Assembly (NCBI GenBank): GCA_965226025.1
Contig: CBDDCD010000001.1
Location: 2,067,358 to 2,131,357, forward strand
Direction: 5' to 3'
From: Moanibacter sp965226025
Lineage (GTDB): Bacteria > Verrucomicrobiota > Verrucomicrobiia > Opitutales > UBA2987
Length of the DNA stretch: 64,000 nucleotides
Of the stretch, positions 9,340-19,148 are shown in pieces (position 1 is the stretch's first letter; each line of letters starts with the position of its first letter). The position numbers and the translations under genes are program-made. The notes beneath the pieces were generated by a model, which did no database searches, was not told the origin of the DNA, and was given only the letters and a program-made list of their open reading frames with translations.

Positions 9340-10326
9340 CTACCAGACAAACACAGTTCCCATCAGCTCGTTTGGCCGGTCGCGCAACGTGGCATAAATG
9401 CGGTCCGCTTCGGCGACCGGGACGACGTCCTTGACCAACGGCGCCACAGCGAGCCGGCCGCATTCCACCAAGTGGCAGACGTTATGCAGGTCATCACGAT
9501 AGAAATGGCTGTCCTGCCGAATCGTGATGCGGCGCCGTTGGCCCAAGTTGAACGTGTACTGGACTTTGTCCCGGCCGGCGACAAGCAACAGCCGGCCGCG
9601 AAACTTCGTCGCATTGATGAGCTGGTCCTCCATGCCCGGCACGCCCGCCAGGTCGATCACCACATCGTAAAACTCCTGCCTGATGTTCTGGTCCCAGCCG
9701 TCGCCGCGCGTGTCTACAACCTCTTCCGCGGCCCCAATTCGGCGCGCCCGGTCGAGCCGGGCCGCGCCAATATCACAAAGCGTCACACGAGCGCCGCGTA
9801 GCGTGGCGATTTGCGCGGCGAACTGACCGATGCAGCCGGCGCCCACCACTAGCACGCGCTCGCCCAGCTCCAACTGCGCGTTGCAGCAGTTGCGCATCGC
9901 CACGCTGGCCATACCGAACAACGCCGCGTGCGTGCGATCGACGGCGTCGGGCAACTTGACGACGTTGGCGTCTTCGCGGCTGACGACGTGCTCCAGATGC
10001 GCCCGGTCCGTGAAAATCACGTCGCCGACGACCAGGTCGGTCACGTCCGGTCCGATTTGCATCACTTGTCCGACGTTCTGGTACCCCCACGACCTCGGCA
10101 GTTCTTCGTTAGGCGTCGCGTAATTGCCGCCCAACAGGTCGTTGCGCTCCGAGCCGTTGGTGATCCCCGTATGGCTGGTCCGGCTCAGGACCTGATTGCC
10201 CGACAACGGCTCCGGCTGCGGCCAGTCATGAACCAGCACCTTCTCGCGCGATCCGTCAGGGGTCAGTCGTGTGACTAGCGCTTGCATGTTTGGACGCGCG
10301 TCTTGTGGCTCGCTCTTTGAGTTCAT
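9340..10326 (-). CDS. Medium-chain dehydrogenase/reductase (zinc-independent type)
   Basis: A 328-aa MDR-superfamily oxidoreductase. The N-terminal GroES-like domain reads GNQVLSRTSHTGITNGSE and the Rossmann motif is VVGAGCIGQFAAQIA near residue 158. The structural-zinc cysteine cluster of classical alcohol dehydrogenases is absent. The sequence is of the type often annotated as BchC-like or zinc-binding alcohol dehydrogenase; substrate unknown. Its start codon lies only 20 bp from an IS91-like end (10346-10525), so any native promoter has probably been replaced. Confidence 0.75.
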   Translation of the reverse strand: MNSKSEPQDARPNMQALVTRLTPDGSREKVLVHDWPQPEPLSGNQVLSRTSHTGITNGSERNDLLGGNYATPNEELPRSWGYQNVGQVMQIGPDVTDLVVGDVIFTDRAHLEHVVSREDANVVKLPDAVDRTHAALFGMASVAMRNCCNAQLELGERVLVVGAGCIGQFAAQIATLRGARVTLCDIGAARLDRARRIGAAEEVVDTRGDGWDQNIRQEFYDVVIDLAGVPGMEDQLINATKFRGRLLLVAGRDKVQYTFNLGQRRRITIRQDSHFYRDDLHNVCHLVECGRLAVAPLVKDVVPVAEADRIYATLRDRPNELMGTVFVW

Positions 10327-10345
10327 TTGCGAGGTTCGCGACGCT

Positions 10346-10525
10346 CAACGGTGATTTCCCTGCCAGCGCGCCCTTCCGGGCGGTCCGAGGCGGCCTCGAG
10401 CCGCCCGGAAGGGCACCAGCGCTTCTGCTTGACCTAACGGGCCCCGTCACATCATGACATCCCTTCTTCAGACCGGTCTGAACGGGCACCTGCCCGCACC
10501 ACCAGAAAAGCGATTTCTTATCAGT
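10346..10525 (+). mobile_element. Solo end of an IS91-like element
   Basis: This 180-bp sequence matches the 3-prime end of the IS91-like elements at 18425-19144 and 35655-36740. It includes the long hairpin CGCCCTTCCGGGCGG / CCGCCCGGAAGGGC and the terminal segment CCAGAAAAGCGATTTCTTA ending in TCAGT. No transposase coding sequence accompanies it. It separates two divergently unrelated minus-strand dehydrogenase genes. Confidence 0.75.
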
Positions 10526-10559
10526 TTCTAGGTAGTGCAGTTTGCCCCCTGCCTTCTGC

Positions 10560-11663
10560 CTAAAGCGTCAATACCCCCCGATTGATTCTGCCGGCCAGCA
10601 TATCGGCATAGACCTCATTGATCTCTGCCAAGGGAGACTGGCGCGAGATCAGCTCGTCTAGTTTGAGGCGGCCGGCTTTGTAGAGTCGAATAATCCTTGA
10701 AAAATCGCGGTGGTAATTGCCGGTGCCGTAAAAGCAGCCCAGCACCCGGGTTTCCTGATGGTGCATGCGGAAGGTATCGAAAGAAACCCTCGCATCGTGA
10801 GGCGCCACCCCCACGAGGGTGAGCGTACCGCCCCGCCGTAGCGGGTAGATGGCTTTTTCCTGGACTCTCGGATTGCCGGTGGCATCCAGGACGTGATCGA
10901 CGCCTCGTCCGTCGGAAAGGTCGAGCAAAGCCTGCCGAACATCTTCATTCCCATCTAAGGTGTGAGTAGCGCCAAACGTGCGGGCGCTTTCGAATTTCCC
11001 GGGCACTGTATCGATCGCCACTATGGTCTCTGCACCACAAAGGGCAGCGCCTTGCAGGACGTTGAGATCGATCCCGCCACATCCGAATACCGCCACGGTC
11101 TCGCCAGGCTTGATTTGGGCCGTATACATCGCAGCCCCAACCCCCGTCATCACCGCACACCCGACCAGCGAAGCAGAGATCATGGAGATTTCCGGGTCAA
11201 GGGGGACACACGCCTGTTCGGGCACCACGGCATATTCCGCGAAAGTGGAATGGGTCGAAAACTGGGTCAATTCCTCTCCTTTCAGCCGTAGCCGGGTGGT
11301 GCCGTCCATCGCAGTGCCTTTTTCAAGCCAGGGGCGGTAGGTCTCGCACATGTTCGTGTGTTCCCGTTGACAATAAAAGCACGTCCCACAAGCAGGCATC
11401 CACGATAACATGACACGATCCCCGGGTGAAAATTCGGACACCCCTTGACCCAACTCTTCAACCACTCCCGCACCTTCGTGGCCCAACACGGCAGGGAAGG
11501 ATTTGGGGATTTCTCCCATCACTTGATGCCAGTCGCTGTGACAGGCTCCACTGGCGGCAATCCGGACCAGGACTTCTCCCGGCCCCGGGTCTTGCACTTC
11601 GATATCCTCAATGACAAACGGACCACCTTGCTGATGAACCACGGCTGCTTTTGCTGTTTTCAT
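10560..11663 (-). CDS. Zinc-dependent alcohol dehydrogenase
   Basis: A 367-aa classical zinc MDR dehydrogenase, NAD(P)-dependent oxidation of an alcohol to aldehyde or the reverse. Catalytic-zinc ligands are in GACHSDW and GHEGAG; structural zinc cysteines form CGTCFYCQREHTNMC near residue 95. The nucleotide site is FGCGGIDLNVLQGA, with a less common isoleucine in GxGGxG. A GGGAG Shine-Dalgarno sits before the ATG. The end of the protein, GRINRGVLTL, is typical. It could use formaldehyde adducts or long-chain alcohols; no neighbour fixes the substrate. Confidence 0.85.
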   Translation of the reverse strand: MKTAKAAVVHQQGGPFVIEDIEVQDPGPGEVLVRIAASGACHSDWHQVMGEIPKSFPAVLGHEGAGVVEELGQGVSEFSPGDRVMLSWMPACGTCFYCQREHTNMCETYRPWLEKGTAMDGTTRLRLKGEELTQFSTHSTFAEYAVVPEQACVPLDPEISMISASLVGCAVMTGVGAAMYTAQIKPGETVAVFGCGGIDLNVLQGAALCGAETIVAIDTVPGKFESARTFGATHTLDGNEDVRQALLDLSDGRGVDHVLDATGNPRVQEKAIYPLRRGGTLTLVGVAPHDARVSFDTFRMHHQETRVLGCFYGTGNYHRDFSRIIRLYKAGRLKLDELISRQSPLAEINEVYADMLAGRINRGVLTL

Positions 11664-11827
11664 AAAGTCTCCCTCATGATGCCGTTCAGCGGGTGTTGCG
11701 GAGGTGGATCTGATTTTGGGATGTCAGGATGAAGTGAACGGTCCTACGGGTCGTCAAATATCTGTTGAAAATAGTCATCCCCTGGTCGGGTAGGTTAAAC
11801 CCGGGAGTGTGAACGTAGATTGAGGCT

Positions 11828-12775
11828 TCATCTCTTCCGGATCAACTTTTGCATCGAACGGAGTTCACGCGGCGGATCCATTCTGCTCCCGTAGTCACTC
11901 CACGACACCTCCGCAACGTAGATATCTCCCTTCGAATCGACTGCGATCCCGTGAGGAGAATAGAATCGACCAGGCTCATCGCCGTAGGAATTCGTCCCCA
12001 CACGCGCAAGGACATTCCCCTTCCGGTCCATCACCGACACGCGGGGGCCCAGGTCCGTCCCCATCGAGTTGCTTGCGATGCCACAAAAATACTCACCTAG
12101 ATACAGGTTCGAATCGTCCCCAGTACCAAAGCAAATCGCTGCGACCCGCGACATGTCGTTCCACTGGGTCACGAAATTTCCATCCGTGTCGAAAACCTGC
12201 ACGCGCTGGTTTTCGCGATCAGCGATGTAGACTAGTCCATCGTCGACAATGACATTGTGGACAATGTTGAACTGTCCAGGCCCGGTACCTGACTCCCCCC
12301 AGGACATCAGGAGACGACCGTCCGGATCGTATTTGTGCACCCGAGCGTTGGTGTATCCGTCGGCTACGAACATGTTCCCTGTGTTTTTGTCGACCGCCAG
12401 GTGACAGGGTATGCAGAATGGGTCGCCACTCATCTCTTTCGCGGGATGCTCAGCCTGGAGCTCCATGATCTTTTCTCCATTGGGGGTGAACCTCTTCACC
12501 GTGCTGTCCCCATTGTCGACGCAGTAGATCGACCCGTCCGGCCCAACCGACACTCCATGCGGATTCGTAAATTCCCCGTGCCCCCACGTATCCAGAATAT
12601 CGCCTTCGGTATTGAATACGATCATCGGATGTGTGCCGCGGTTGAACACATACACCTTGTCCTCCGCGTCCACCGCTACCGCCGTCGCCTCCTTGTAGGT
12701 CGCATCCTTTTCCAGTTTCCCCCAATTTTCACCTGTCGTCTTGTAGATGTAGTCTCCCGAACCAAGTTCTACCAT
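11828..12775 (-). CDS. NHL-repeat beta-propeller protein
   Basis: A 315-aa protein made of repeated NHL blades such as FTNPHGVSVGPDGSIYCVDN, GQFNIVHNVIVDDGLVYIAD and FYSPHGIAVDSKGDIYVAEV. There is no signal peptide. The family includes peptidyl-hydroxyglycine lyase-like and gluconolactonase-like proteins, but binding-only roles are also common. A strong Shine-Dalgarno, AAGGAGG, precedes the ATG. It may be co-transcribed with the alcohol dehydrogenase downstream (about 160 bp apart). Confidence 0.8.
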   Translation of the reverse strand: MVELGSGDYIYKTTGENWGKLEKDATYKEATAVAVDAEDKVYVFNRGTHPMIVFNTEGDILDTWGHGEFTNPHGVSVGPDGSIYCVDNGDSTVKRFTPNGEKIMELQAEHPAKEMSGDPFCIPCHLAVDKNTGNMFVADGYTNARVHKYDPDGRLLMSWGESGTGPGQFNIVHNVIVDDGLVYIADRENQRVQVFDTDGNFVTQWNDMSRVAAICFGTGDDSNLYLGEYFCGIASNSMGTDLGPRVSVMDRKGNVLARVGTNSYGDEPGRFYSPHGIAVDSKGDIYVAEVSWSDYGSRMDPPRELRSMQKLIRKR

Positions 12776-12906
12776 TTCGCCTCCTTGAAAAACTCCTGCA
12801 TTGAGAATTCTCAGCTGGTGACAATCTCGGTCAACCGAATTCTTATGATTTCTGCCGCCACGACCATTTCACCCCTCTTGGCGCGAGCCAGTTGGGAGTC
12901 CTTATA

Positions 12907-13250
12907 TCAGGTCAGCTCTGCCATCTGAGCCTCGATGAATTCCTCGGCGCGGTCGCTTCCCGCCTCGGGATCGCATATCCTCCGAAGCTCCGTTTCCAGA
13001 TCGGACGCGACTTCTGTGTGGGCGTTAACGCAGTTGCTAAGTTCTTCGGGATCGTCTTCCAGATTGAACAATTGGTGGGGTGCGGCAACATAGTGGATGT
13101 ACTTCCAGGGGCCTTTGCGTATGAGGTAGGCGCTCGCCCGTGTGCCGTGGCCGTGGTACTCGCAGAAGACGGGTCGATCCCGGTCGTCTTCTGGAATGCT
13201 TGTAAGCGGTGTACCCTGCCAATCATCTGGTCGCTCCGCACCAGCAGCGA
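12907..13250 (-). pseudogene. Sulfatase C-terminal fragment
   Basis: The frame encodes the last third of a formylglycine-dependent sulfatase: DDWQGTPLTSI, RPVFCEYHGHGTRASAYLIRK in two parts, then WKYIHYV, HQLFNLEDDPEEL and the C-terminal helix. The catalytic N-terminal half with the CxPSR motif is missing. Upstream of about 13250 the sequence is unrelated, and an IS1634-family element begins 120 bp further on. Not functional as a sulfatase. Confidence 0.8.
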
Positions 13251-13371
13251 CGAACAGTGTGGCCTGCAGACTCGAACGACTTTCCCACACACGGATGAGC
13301 ACTCAGATCCGGATGGACCATATTGGTGGTGGATCGTGTGGAATCCATGCGATAGAGAGCCAAAGGTCTAG

Positions 13372-15536
13372 CCCTAGTTTCGCACTTTATAAGTTAAGTC
13401 CTTGATAATCAACACGCGTTTTTGAAAGGCACTACAAAATCGGTTCGATTTTTATTTTGCTCATACTCTTCTTAACGGGCAATTTCTTCCATTGGATCTG
13501 GAAGAGATTGTAAATCTGCTTGTGGCTCTGTTCGGGAATGCCCGCTTTGCGCAGACGATAGACTTCTCCCTGTCGAGTGGGCAATATGACAGTGGCATAG
13601 GTATGGGTTTGGAGGACCCGCTTGATGGTCTGCCAGGAGCGGGTGTCCCCGTGCCGCTCCAAGGTGTATTCGATAAAGCGCAAAAGCTGGTAGGCCAAAA
13701 TGGTGATAAAGACGTGGCCCTCAACGCGCGGTTCAATCTGGTGGTGGTTGGGTCTGAGGCCCAAGTCGCTCTTGAGCGCTTTGAAGCCGTCTTCGGCCCG
13801 GGTCAAAGTCATGTAGAGGCGCCACAGCTGGGCCCCGCTGAAGTTGTGCCGATTGGTGCGCAGCACAGAGCAGCCCAACAGTTGAGCATTCTCATCACAG
13901 GCCTGGTCCCTTCGAGTCCAGCAAAGGCCGCACTTTTTCTCTTTAGAGCCCTTGGCGGCTTCGACCAGTTCAATAGAATAGAAGCGCTGCACTCGGGAAT
14001 GTTGCCCCTGTAAGCGCCCGATCGCGGTATGGATTTTTGCGGGCTCCTTTAAATGGCCTTGATCGACCCTTTTCTGAAGCCCCTCGAGCGCCTTCATAAA
14101 GCGCTCTTCGGCCCCTGAATAAATCGCCTCTTCCTTGGCCCGCCTGCGCACGCTCTGACACAACAGCACATACTCCTCGCCTGCTTGCCTCGACTCCTCC
14201 TGCGTTGTCTCCTGGTCCCCTTCACTCTCATTTTCTTCTCCCACCTGCTCTTTTATCCACTTCACCTTCACTTCCCGGTCCCAATCCCTCCCCTCTACCT
14301 TTTCGAAACCGGAAGCCTCCTGGAACTCTGCAAGATAAGCCTTACGCCCCCGGCGGCTCTGGTTGACCAGGTAGCCGAATCCCTCCTCGCGCAACAGTTG
14401 CACATTCTCCCGGCTCGCGATCCCTCCATCCATGATGATGAGGGTCTTCTCACGCTCGCCCTGGGCCCCCACCGCTTTCTCCAATTCAGCGATCATCTCC
14501 AACAGGGTCGTCGCGTCATGGCGGTTGCCCGCAAATATCCGATGTCCCAACTCAAAGCCTTCGGTATCGAACACCATCCCCACCACAATCTGAACACAAT
14601 CGTGGCGTTTCTGTTTGTTCTTTCCCCGTTTCGCTTTGCCGTTGCTCGCACCCACCCCTTCGAAGTGCGTATTGGTAAGATCATACAGTAGTACCGTCCG
14701 ATCCAAACTGAACAGTTCCCCCTGGCGCTCGCGCATATGCTCTTCGATCCTTTCGCGGTTCTCCACCAACCGATCGCTCACCCGGTAGTAGCGATGCCGA
14801 TCCGACTTCACCGCCGCCACTCCCAGAAGATCTCCCAGGGCACTCTGCCTGGCCCACTGGGGCAAGGCGTTCTCAGGCACTGGATCCACCAGCCGGTTGA
14901 TCACCGATACCTTAGCCGCATCCCTTTGCGCCCGGTTCAAGCCCACCTCCTGCAAGGCTTCATCCATCCTCAGCTTTTCCCACCCCTTAAGCCCCAGCAG
15001 AATCGGTCCCAATAAAACTCCCGCGGCGCTATGCTCCACTTTATCGGCCAAGACCCCATCAATTGCGTTCTGCTGCTCTGCAAAAGCCTCGGCCTTTTGG
15101 CGCAGTCCTCGCCACCGCCCCTCCCCATCAATCCGCCGCAGGATCAGTTCAATCCAGTTCTGCTGTCGACGCGTATACTCAGGGGCCAGAAGTTCCTCGA
15201 TCCCGTAGAGCTGCTTTTGCACCGCCTTGGCAATGGGTCCAAAGTCCGGTCGACTGATGGCCCCATCGCCCAGGGAGACCACCACTCGCTGTCGCGGTTT
15301 ACCTTCGCTGTTGCGGTAAGATTCAAGCAGTTGGAGGACCTGGCCGCTCTTGGAATGCTTCAGACGGAAAAACATATCCCGCCAGTCTGGGCGGGCAGAT
15401 AGGGAGAGTCAAGAACTACTGAAACTTATAGTCCCTACACGATCAATACAGGACAAACCTTCATTGCTCATCAACGACTTACGAATAATAACGTCTCTAA
15501 GTTCAGTGCTTTCCGCCCTTCAGTACGCAGTTTGGG
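13372..15536 (-). mobile_element. IS1634-family insertion sequence with CTAG target duplication
   Basis: The element is bounded by CTAG on both sides (13368-13371 and 15537-15540). Its ends are imperfect inverted repeats starting CCC: CCCTAGTTTCGCACTT on the left and CCCAAACTGCGTACTG on the complement of the right, about 10 of 16 matching. It is 2,165 bp long with one transposase gene. It is inserted in the loop of a terminator-like hairpin: GAGAGCCAAAGGT (13355-13367) pairs with ACCCCTGGCTCTC (15542-15554), which is followed by TTTTCTTTT. A second element with the same CTAG target is at 28345-30357. Confidence 0.8.
13432..15375 (-). CDS. IS1634-family transposase
   Basis: A 647-aa DDE transposase of the IS1634/IS4-like group. 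It begins with the typical MFFRLKHSKSGQVLQLLESY leader and contains TVLLYDLTNTHFEG (first catalytic Asp), LIIMDGGIASRENV (second Asp) and the C-terminal YRLRKAGI region after LTRAEDGFKALKSDLGLRP (catalytic Glu region). Full length and uninterrupted, so the element may be active. Its ends are described in the mobile-element entry. Confidence 0.9.
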   Translation of the reverse strand: MFFRLKHSKSGQVLQLLESYRNSEGKPRQRVVVSLGDGAISRPDFGPIAKAVQKQLYGIEELLAPEYTRRQQNWIELILRRIDGEGRWRGLRQKAEAFAEQQNAIDGVLADKVEHSAAGVLLGPILLGLKGWEKLRMDEALQEVGLNRAQRDAAKVSVINRLVDPVPENALPQWARQSALGDLLGVAAVKSDRHRYYRVSDRLVENRERIEEHMRERQGELFSLDRTVLLYDLTNTHFEGVGASNGKAKRGKNKQKRHDCVQIVVGMVFDTEGFELGHRIFAGNRHDATTLLEMIAELEKAVGAQGEREKTLIIMDGGIASRENVQLLREEGFGYLVNQSRRGRKAYLAEFQEASGFEKVEGRDWDREVKVKWIKEQVGEENESEGDQETTQEESRQAGEEYVLLCQSVRRRAKEEAIYSGAEERFMKALEGLQKRVDQGHLKEPAKIHTAIGRLQGQHSRVQRFYSIELVEAAKGSKEKKCGLCWTRRDQACDENAQLLGCSVLRTNRHNFSGAQLWRLYMTLTRAEDGFKALKSDLGLRPNHHQIEPRVEGHVFITILAYQLLRFIEYTLERHGDTRSWQTIKRVLQTHTYATVILPTRQGEVYRLRKAGIPEQSHKQIYNLFQIQWKKLPVKKSMSKIKIEPIL

Positions 15537-15668
15537 CTAGTACCCCTGGCTCTCTTTTCTTTTGAGTTTTCGGCTCCTGCAGGGGCAGGCCTCTCTGTTT
15601 TTCCTTCCGAGGGTTCTCCCTTCAGCCGGTCTACCGCATCGTGCTCGACGAATAAGTTTGAAAGCAGA

Positions 15669-16709
15669 TTAGGATTTCTTTGTAGGATCGTCCGAAACCT
15701 GGATGACGAGTTTACCGAAATTCTCACCCTTGAGCAGCCCAATAAAAGCCTCTGGCGCATTTCCCAATCCGTCGACGATGTCTTCCCTGTAGCGCAATTT
15801 TCCTTCTTGAATCCAGCCTCCCAAAGCGCTGAAAGCTTCTTGCATTTGGTCCATGAAATCCGATACAATGAAGCCCCGAAAGGTGAGGCGTTTGGTGAGG
15901 ATTTGGCGTAGCAGAGGACCCACTTGGTTGGGACCAGACGGCAGCTCCGTGGCATTGGCCATGGCGATGGTGCCGCATACAGGAATTCGGGCGAATTGGT
16001 TGAACAGCGGCAACACCGTCTCAAACACTTTGCCGGCCACATTCTCGAAATAGACGTCAATCCCGTCAGGACAAGCGGCGGCCACTTGCTCCGCAAAATC
16101 GGCTGCTTTGTGGTTCACACAGGCATCAAATCCCAATTCTTTCGTGACATACTGGCATTTTTCTGCAGACCCCGCAATGCCTACTGCCCTGGCCCCTTTT
16201 ATTTTTGCGATTTGCCCTACAACCGAACCCACTGCTCCGGAAGCAGCACCTACGACCACCGTCTCACCAGTCTGCGGTTTGCCGATATTGAGCAACCCCG
16301 TGTATGCCGTCATGCCCGGCATGCCCAGCACTCCGAGCGAAGTGGAGATCGGCCCCAATGTTGGATCGACCTTACGCAGCGCTTTTCCCGGCAGAGCGAA
16401 ATGCGCCTGCCACCCGCCATGGCCCAACACGATGTCTCCTTCAGCAAATTCCGAATCGTTCGAGGCGAGCACCTCTCCCACACAGCCCCCCTCCATCACC
16501 GTGCCAAGCTCGTGCGGATTGGCATAGCTTTTCGCCGCACTCATCCTCCCCCGCATGTATGGATCCAGAGAAAGATAAATCGTACGGCACAAGATTTCCC
16601 CCTCGCTGGGAGAAGGTAATTCGGAATCCACCAGCTGAAAATCACTCAATTTCGGTTCCCCTTCTGGACGAGAAACCAGCAGGATTTGATGGTTTGTTGA
16701 ATCGGGCAT
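15669..16709 (-). CDS. NADP-dependent alkenal/one oxidoreductase (COG2130 MDR)
   Basis: A 346-aa zinc-free MDR reductase of the leukotriene B4 12-hydroxydehydrogenase / CurA group, which reduces the carbon-carbon double bond of enones or alkenals with NADPH. Marks are YLSLDPYMRGRM near residue 45, LGMPGMTAYTGLL near 127, the NADP motif AASGAVGSVVGQIAK near 155, and FENVAG near 220. A GAGGAG Shine-Dalgarno precedes the ATG. It is followed by the IS1634 element and preceded by a divergent promoterless stretch. Confidence 0.85.
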   Translation of the reverse strand: MPDSTNHQILLVSRPEGEPKLSDFQLVDSELPSPSEGEILCRTIYLSLDPYMRGRMSAAKSYANPHELGTVMEGGCVGEVLASNDSEFAEGDIVLGHGGWQAHFALPGKALRKVDPTLGPISTSLGVLGMPGMTAYTGLLNIGKPQTGETVVVGAASGAVGSVVGQIAKIKGARAVGIAGSAEKCQYVTKELGFDACVNHKAADFAEQVAAACPDGIDVYFENVAGKVFETVLPLFNQFARIPVCGTIAMANATELPSGPNQVGPLLRQILTKRLTFRGFIVSDFMDQMQEAFSALGGWIQEGKLRYREDIVDGLGNAPEAFIGLLKGENFGKLVIQVSDDPTKKS

Positions 16710-16922
16710 ATTTAGGTCTCCTCTATTAATAAGGAAATGTACTTGACTCAGCGCTTACGTTATGCTATGCTGATCATCTAAACTCTTGAACCGGTCATTC
16801 CTGGTGTTGATTCGTGGCTCGTGTCTTTGGCATGGAATTGGTTGTATGCACGAATTACGTGAGCGAGCCGAAGTCGAAATCAAGGCCACTCTCCGCTGGG
16901 GCGTGCAGTTCGATATGCGCAA

Positions 16923-17750
16923 CTACTTGTCCAAACGAACAAAATCAGGCCAGATTTTTGCAGAAAATGCCCGCTGGATGCCTCGCACGCTCTCCCCACC
17001 GTCAACGACGAGATTGGAGCCTACGTTGAAATTCCCTGCACTCGAAGCAAGAAATATGGCCGCTCCGGCGATATTCTCCTTCTCTCCGATCCGCTTGCCC
17101 GGAATGTAATTCTTCATTTCTTCAGTGTGATCCCGGGCTGTTTTGTTCAAATCAGAAGGGAAATCACCTGGGGAGATGGTATTGATCTGGATTCCCTCCC
17201 AGGCCAACCTGTCGCCCAGATGCCGATCCAGCTGTATGACGCCTGCTTTGCTGGTGCCGTAGGCAAAATTGTAGGCTGAGTTGAGCTTACCACAGCCGTC
17301 GATAGAAGCGATATTGATCACGTTTCTCGGGGTTTCGGGAGAAGCTCCCACACGTAGGAAAGGCAGAAAAGCCTGGATCATAAAGAAGATGGATTTGATA
17401 TTCAGTTCCATCACCGCGTCCCATGTTTCTTCACTAAGGTCCTCGATCTCCCTGCGACCGTCGCTGATTCCGGCGTTGTTGACCAGAATATCGAGTGACT
17501 GCTCCCGTTCACCGTAGGACACTGCCAGCTCCTTGATCCCGGTAACCGTACTAACATCGGCTGCGATGTACTCGCAGGGACCGATTTGCGCAAGTTCCTC
17601 CTGTTTCTTTTTTAGGACGTCTTCTCTGCGCGCCACAATGTAAACCTTCGCCCCAAAGTTGACGAAGCCCTCGGCGATCATCGCCCCGATCCCGGTCGAA
17701 CCACCGGTCACCAATGCGATTTTTCCATCCAGTGAGAACAGATCTTTCAT
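16923..17750 (-). CDS. Short-chain dehydrogenase/reductase (SDR)
   Basis: A 275-aa classical SDR. The cofactor motif is TGGSTGIG near residue 15, NNAG near 91, the catalytic Ser in NIASIDG and Tyr/Lys in YGTSKAG. Substrate unknown. A GGAGG Shine-Dalgarno precedes the ATG. The C-terminus extends about 20 residues beyond the usual VVDGG end, possibly through a changed 3-prime end. It may form an operon with the COG2130 reductase downstream, although 210 bp of non-coding sequence separates them. Confidence 0.85.
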   Translation of the reverse strand: MKDLFSLDGKIALVTGGSTGIGAMIAEGFVNFGAKVYIVARREDVLKKKQEELAQIGPCEYIAADVSTVTGIKELAVSYGEREQSLDILVNNAGISDGRREIEDLSEETWDAVMELNIKSIFFMIQAFLPFLRVGASPETPRNVINIASIDGCGKLNSAYNFAYGTSKAGVIQLDRHLGDRLAWEGIQINTISPGDFPSDLNKTARDHTEEMKNYIPGKRIGEKENIAGAAIFLASSAGNFNVGSNLVVDGGESVRGIQRAFSAKIWPDFVRLDK

Positions 17751-17826
17751 ATTCGGACCTCCGTGATATGTTTGTGATTATAGGTGTGCACTTAGGCAGG
17801 AAAAACCATCAGTCAATTCGCTTCAA

Positions 17827-17908
17827 AAGAGCCAGTATAGAGCAACGCCCGTAGCTAATGCGATCGCACTTATCCGAATGAGTAATGCCATGGCAAACTA
17901 GGTGCTCT
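17827..17908 (-). repeat. Orphan 82-bp copy of the solute-binding-protein gene start
   Basis: This stretch matches 46745-46826 with one mismatch. There it encodes the first 21 residues (MALLIRISAIALATGVALYW) and leader of the solute-binding protein; here the rest of the gene is absent. Either the gene once stood here and was removed, or a short segment was copied. Confidence 0.85.
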
Positions 17909-17934
17909 ACCTATAACCCCAATTCCTTCAACAG

Positions 17935-18424
17935 CTAGATCTTTTTCATCCGGCGTGGGTTGGCTGTCTCGAAGAGTCGATCGGTGACCAGGCGGCCGGT
18001 ATCGGGAGCCCACATTTTGGCATAACTCTTGTAAAATCGACAATACGTTCGATTTCCCATTTCAGGCGTGGTCGCGTCCGCATCATCCAGGCCATCTGCC
18101 GGCGGTTGGCACCGCCTCCCCACGATGAATGCCAAATACGGATCTGCCTCAATCAACGGAATGATGACACGGTGGCCGCTAGGGAAGATACGAGACCCGG
18201 CGGCAGAGTTATCACTTTGCGCTTTGCCTTTCTCAATGATTACATCAAAGCGCCGTGATATAGACCGCGAGTTTCGGCTCGAACAGCAGCCGGTGGGCTC
18301 GATGCGCCGGAACCGTGAGATCGCAAACGTGGCTACCCGGTCCTTCGCCATGTTGCGGGCGAAGACATACCAATTTCCGTGGTAGGCGAGCAGATGGTAA
18401 GGCTGCAGCGTGTACTCGGAGAGG
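17935..18424 (-). pseudogene. WYL-domain regulator, degraded fragment
   Basis: The minus strand encodes part of a WYL domain: YTLQPYHLLAYHGNWYVFAR and VATFAISRFRRIEPTG. Downstream the frame drifts, with recognisable tail segments split over other frames, so several frameshifts are present. The N-terminal helix-turn-helix part is missing because an IS91-like sequence begins at 18425. WYL proteins are ligand-sensing transcription regulators. Confidence 0.7.
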
Positions 18425-19144
18425 TGCCCGGTGGTATCCCCGGCATCGTCATGACCATCCATACGTTCGGGGAATACCTCGACTTCCACCCTCACCTGCA
18501 CATGTTGCTCGCGGACGGCTTGTTCGTAGGTTCCGGTCTTTTCTACCTACTGCCCGATGTCAGCCTCAAGCCGTTGGAAAAGCTGTTCCGGGCCCGCGTC
18601 ATCACGTTTCTCCTCGACAAGGGTCTGCTTCCGCCGGAGCGTGCCCGGATGCTGCGTGGCTGGGTGCATTCGGGTTTCAACCGAAATGCTCACGGGAAAT
18701 GCGCATCGTCGCGCTCATCGACGACCGGGAGGTGATCGAGCGCATCCTGCGCCACCTCGGATTGTGGGTACAGGGCGTGCGCGTCTTCCCGGCACGCGCG
18801 CCACCGGAACCGGACGAACGGGTCATCGAACCCTGCTACGATGACCCGTTCCCCTGCCTGCCACGGCGTAGCGAAGCGAAGACGGGACTACGACACCGAA
18901 CCGGTTATGGCGTAGGCGAACGGCTGAGCCCTCGCGGCAGGAGCGTTCTGCCGCCCAACGGTGATTTGCCTGCCAGCGCGCCCTTCCGGGCGGTGCGAAG
19001 CGGCCTCGAACCGCCCGGAAGGGCTTCAACGCTTCTGCTTGATCCATCCAGCCCCGTCACATACCCTTCACATCATGACATCGCTTCTTCAGACCGGTCT
19101 CAACGGGCATCTGCACTCACCACCAGAAAAGCGATTTCTTATCA
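18425..19144 (+). mobile_element. IS91-like element, 5-prime truncated and internally deleted
   Basis: The sequence matches 36018-36740. The reading frame 18379-18735 carries the HUH segment TIHTFGEYLDFHPHLHML and then WVHSGFNRN. A deletion and frame change join it to the C-terminal zinc-ribbon-type tail (EMRIVALIDDREVIERIL). The middle of the transposase, where the catalytic tyrosine is expected, is absent. The 3-prime end hairpin and the terminal ATTTCTTATCA are present. It cannot encode an active transposase. Confidence 0.82.
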
Positions 19145-19148
19145 TTGA

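Noticed and set aside
18315..19148. 277-codon open frame on the plus strand
   Set aside because: Its first part overlaps the WYL remnant and its middle is a wrong frame of the IS91-like transposase; only the EMRIVALIDD segment is real.
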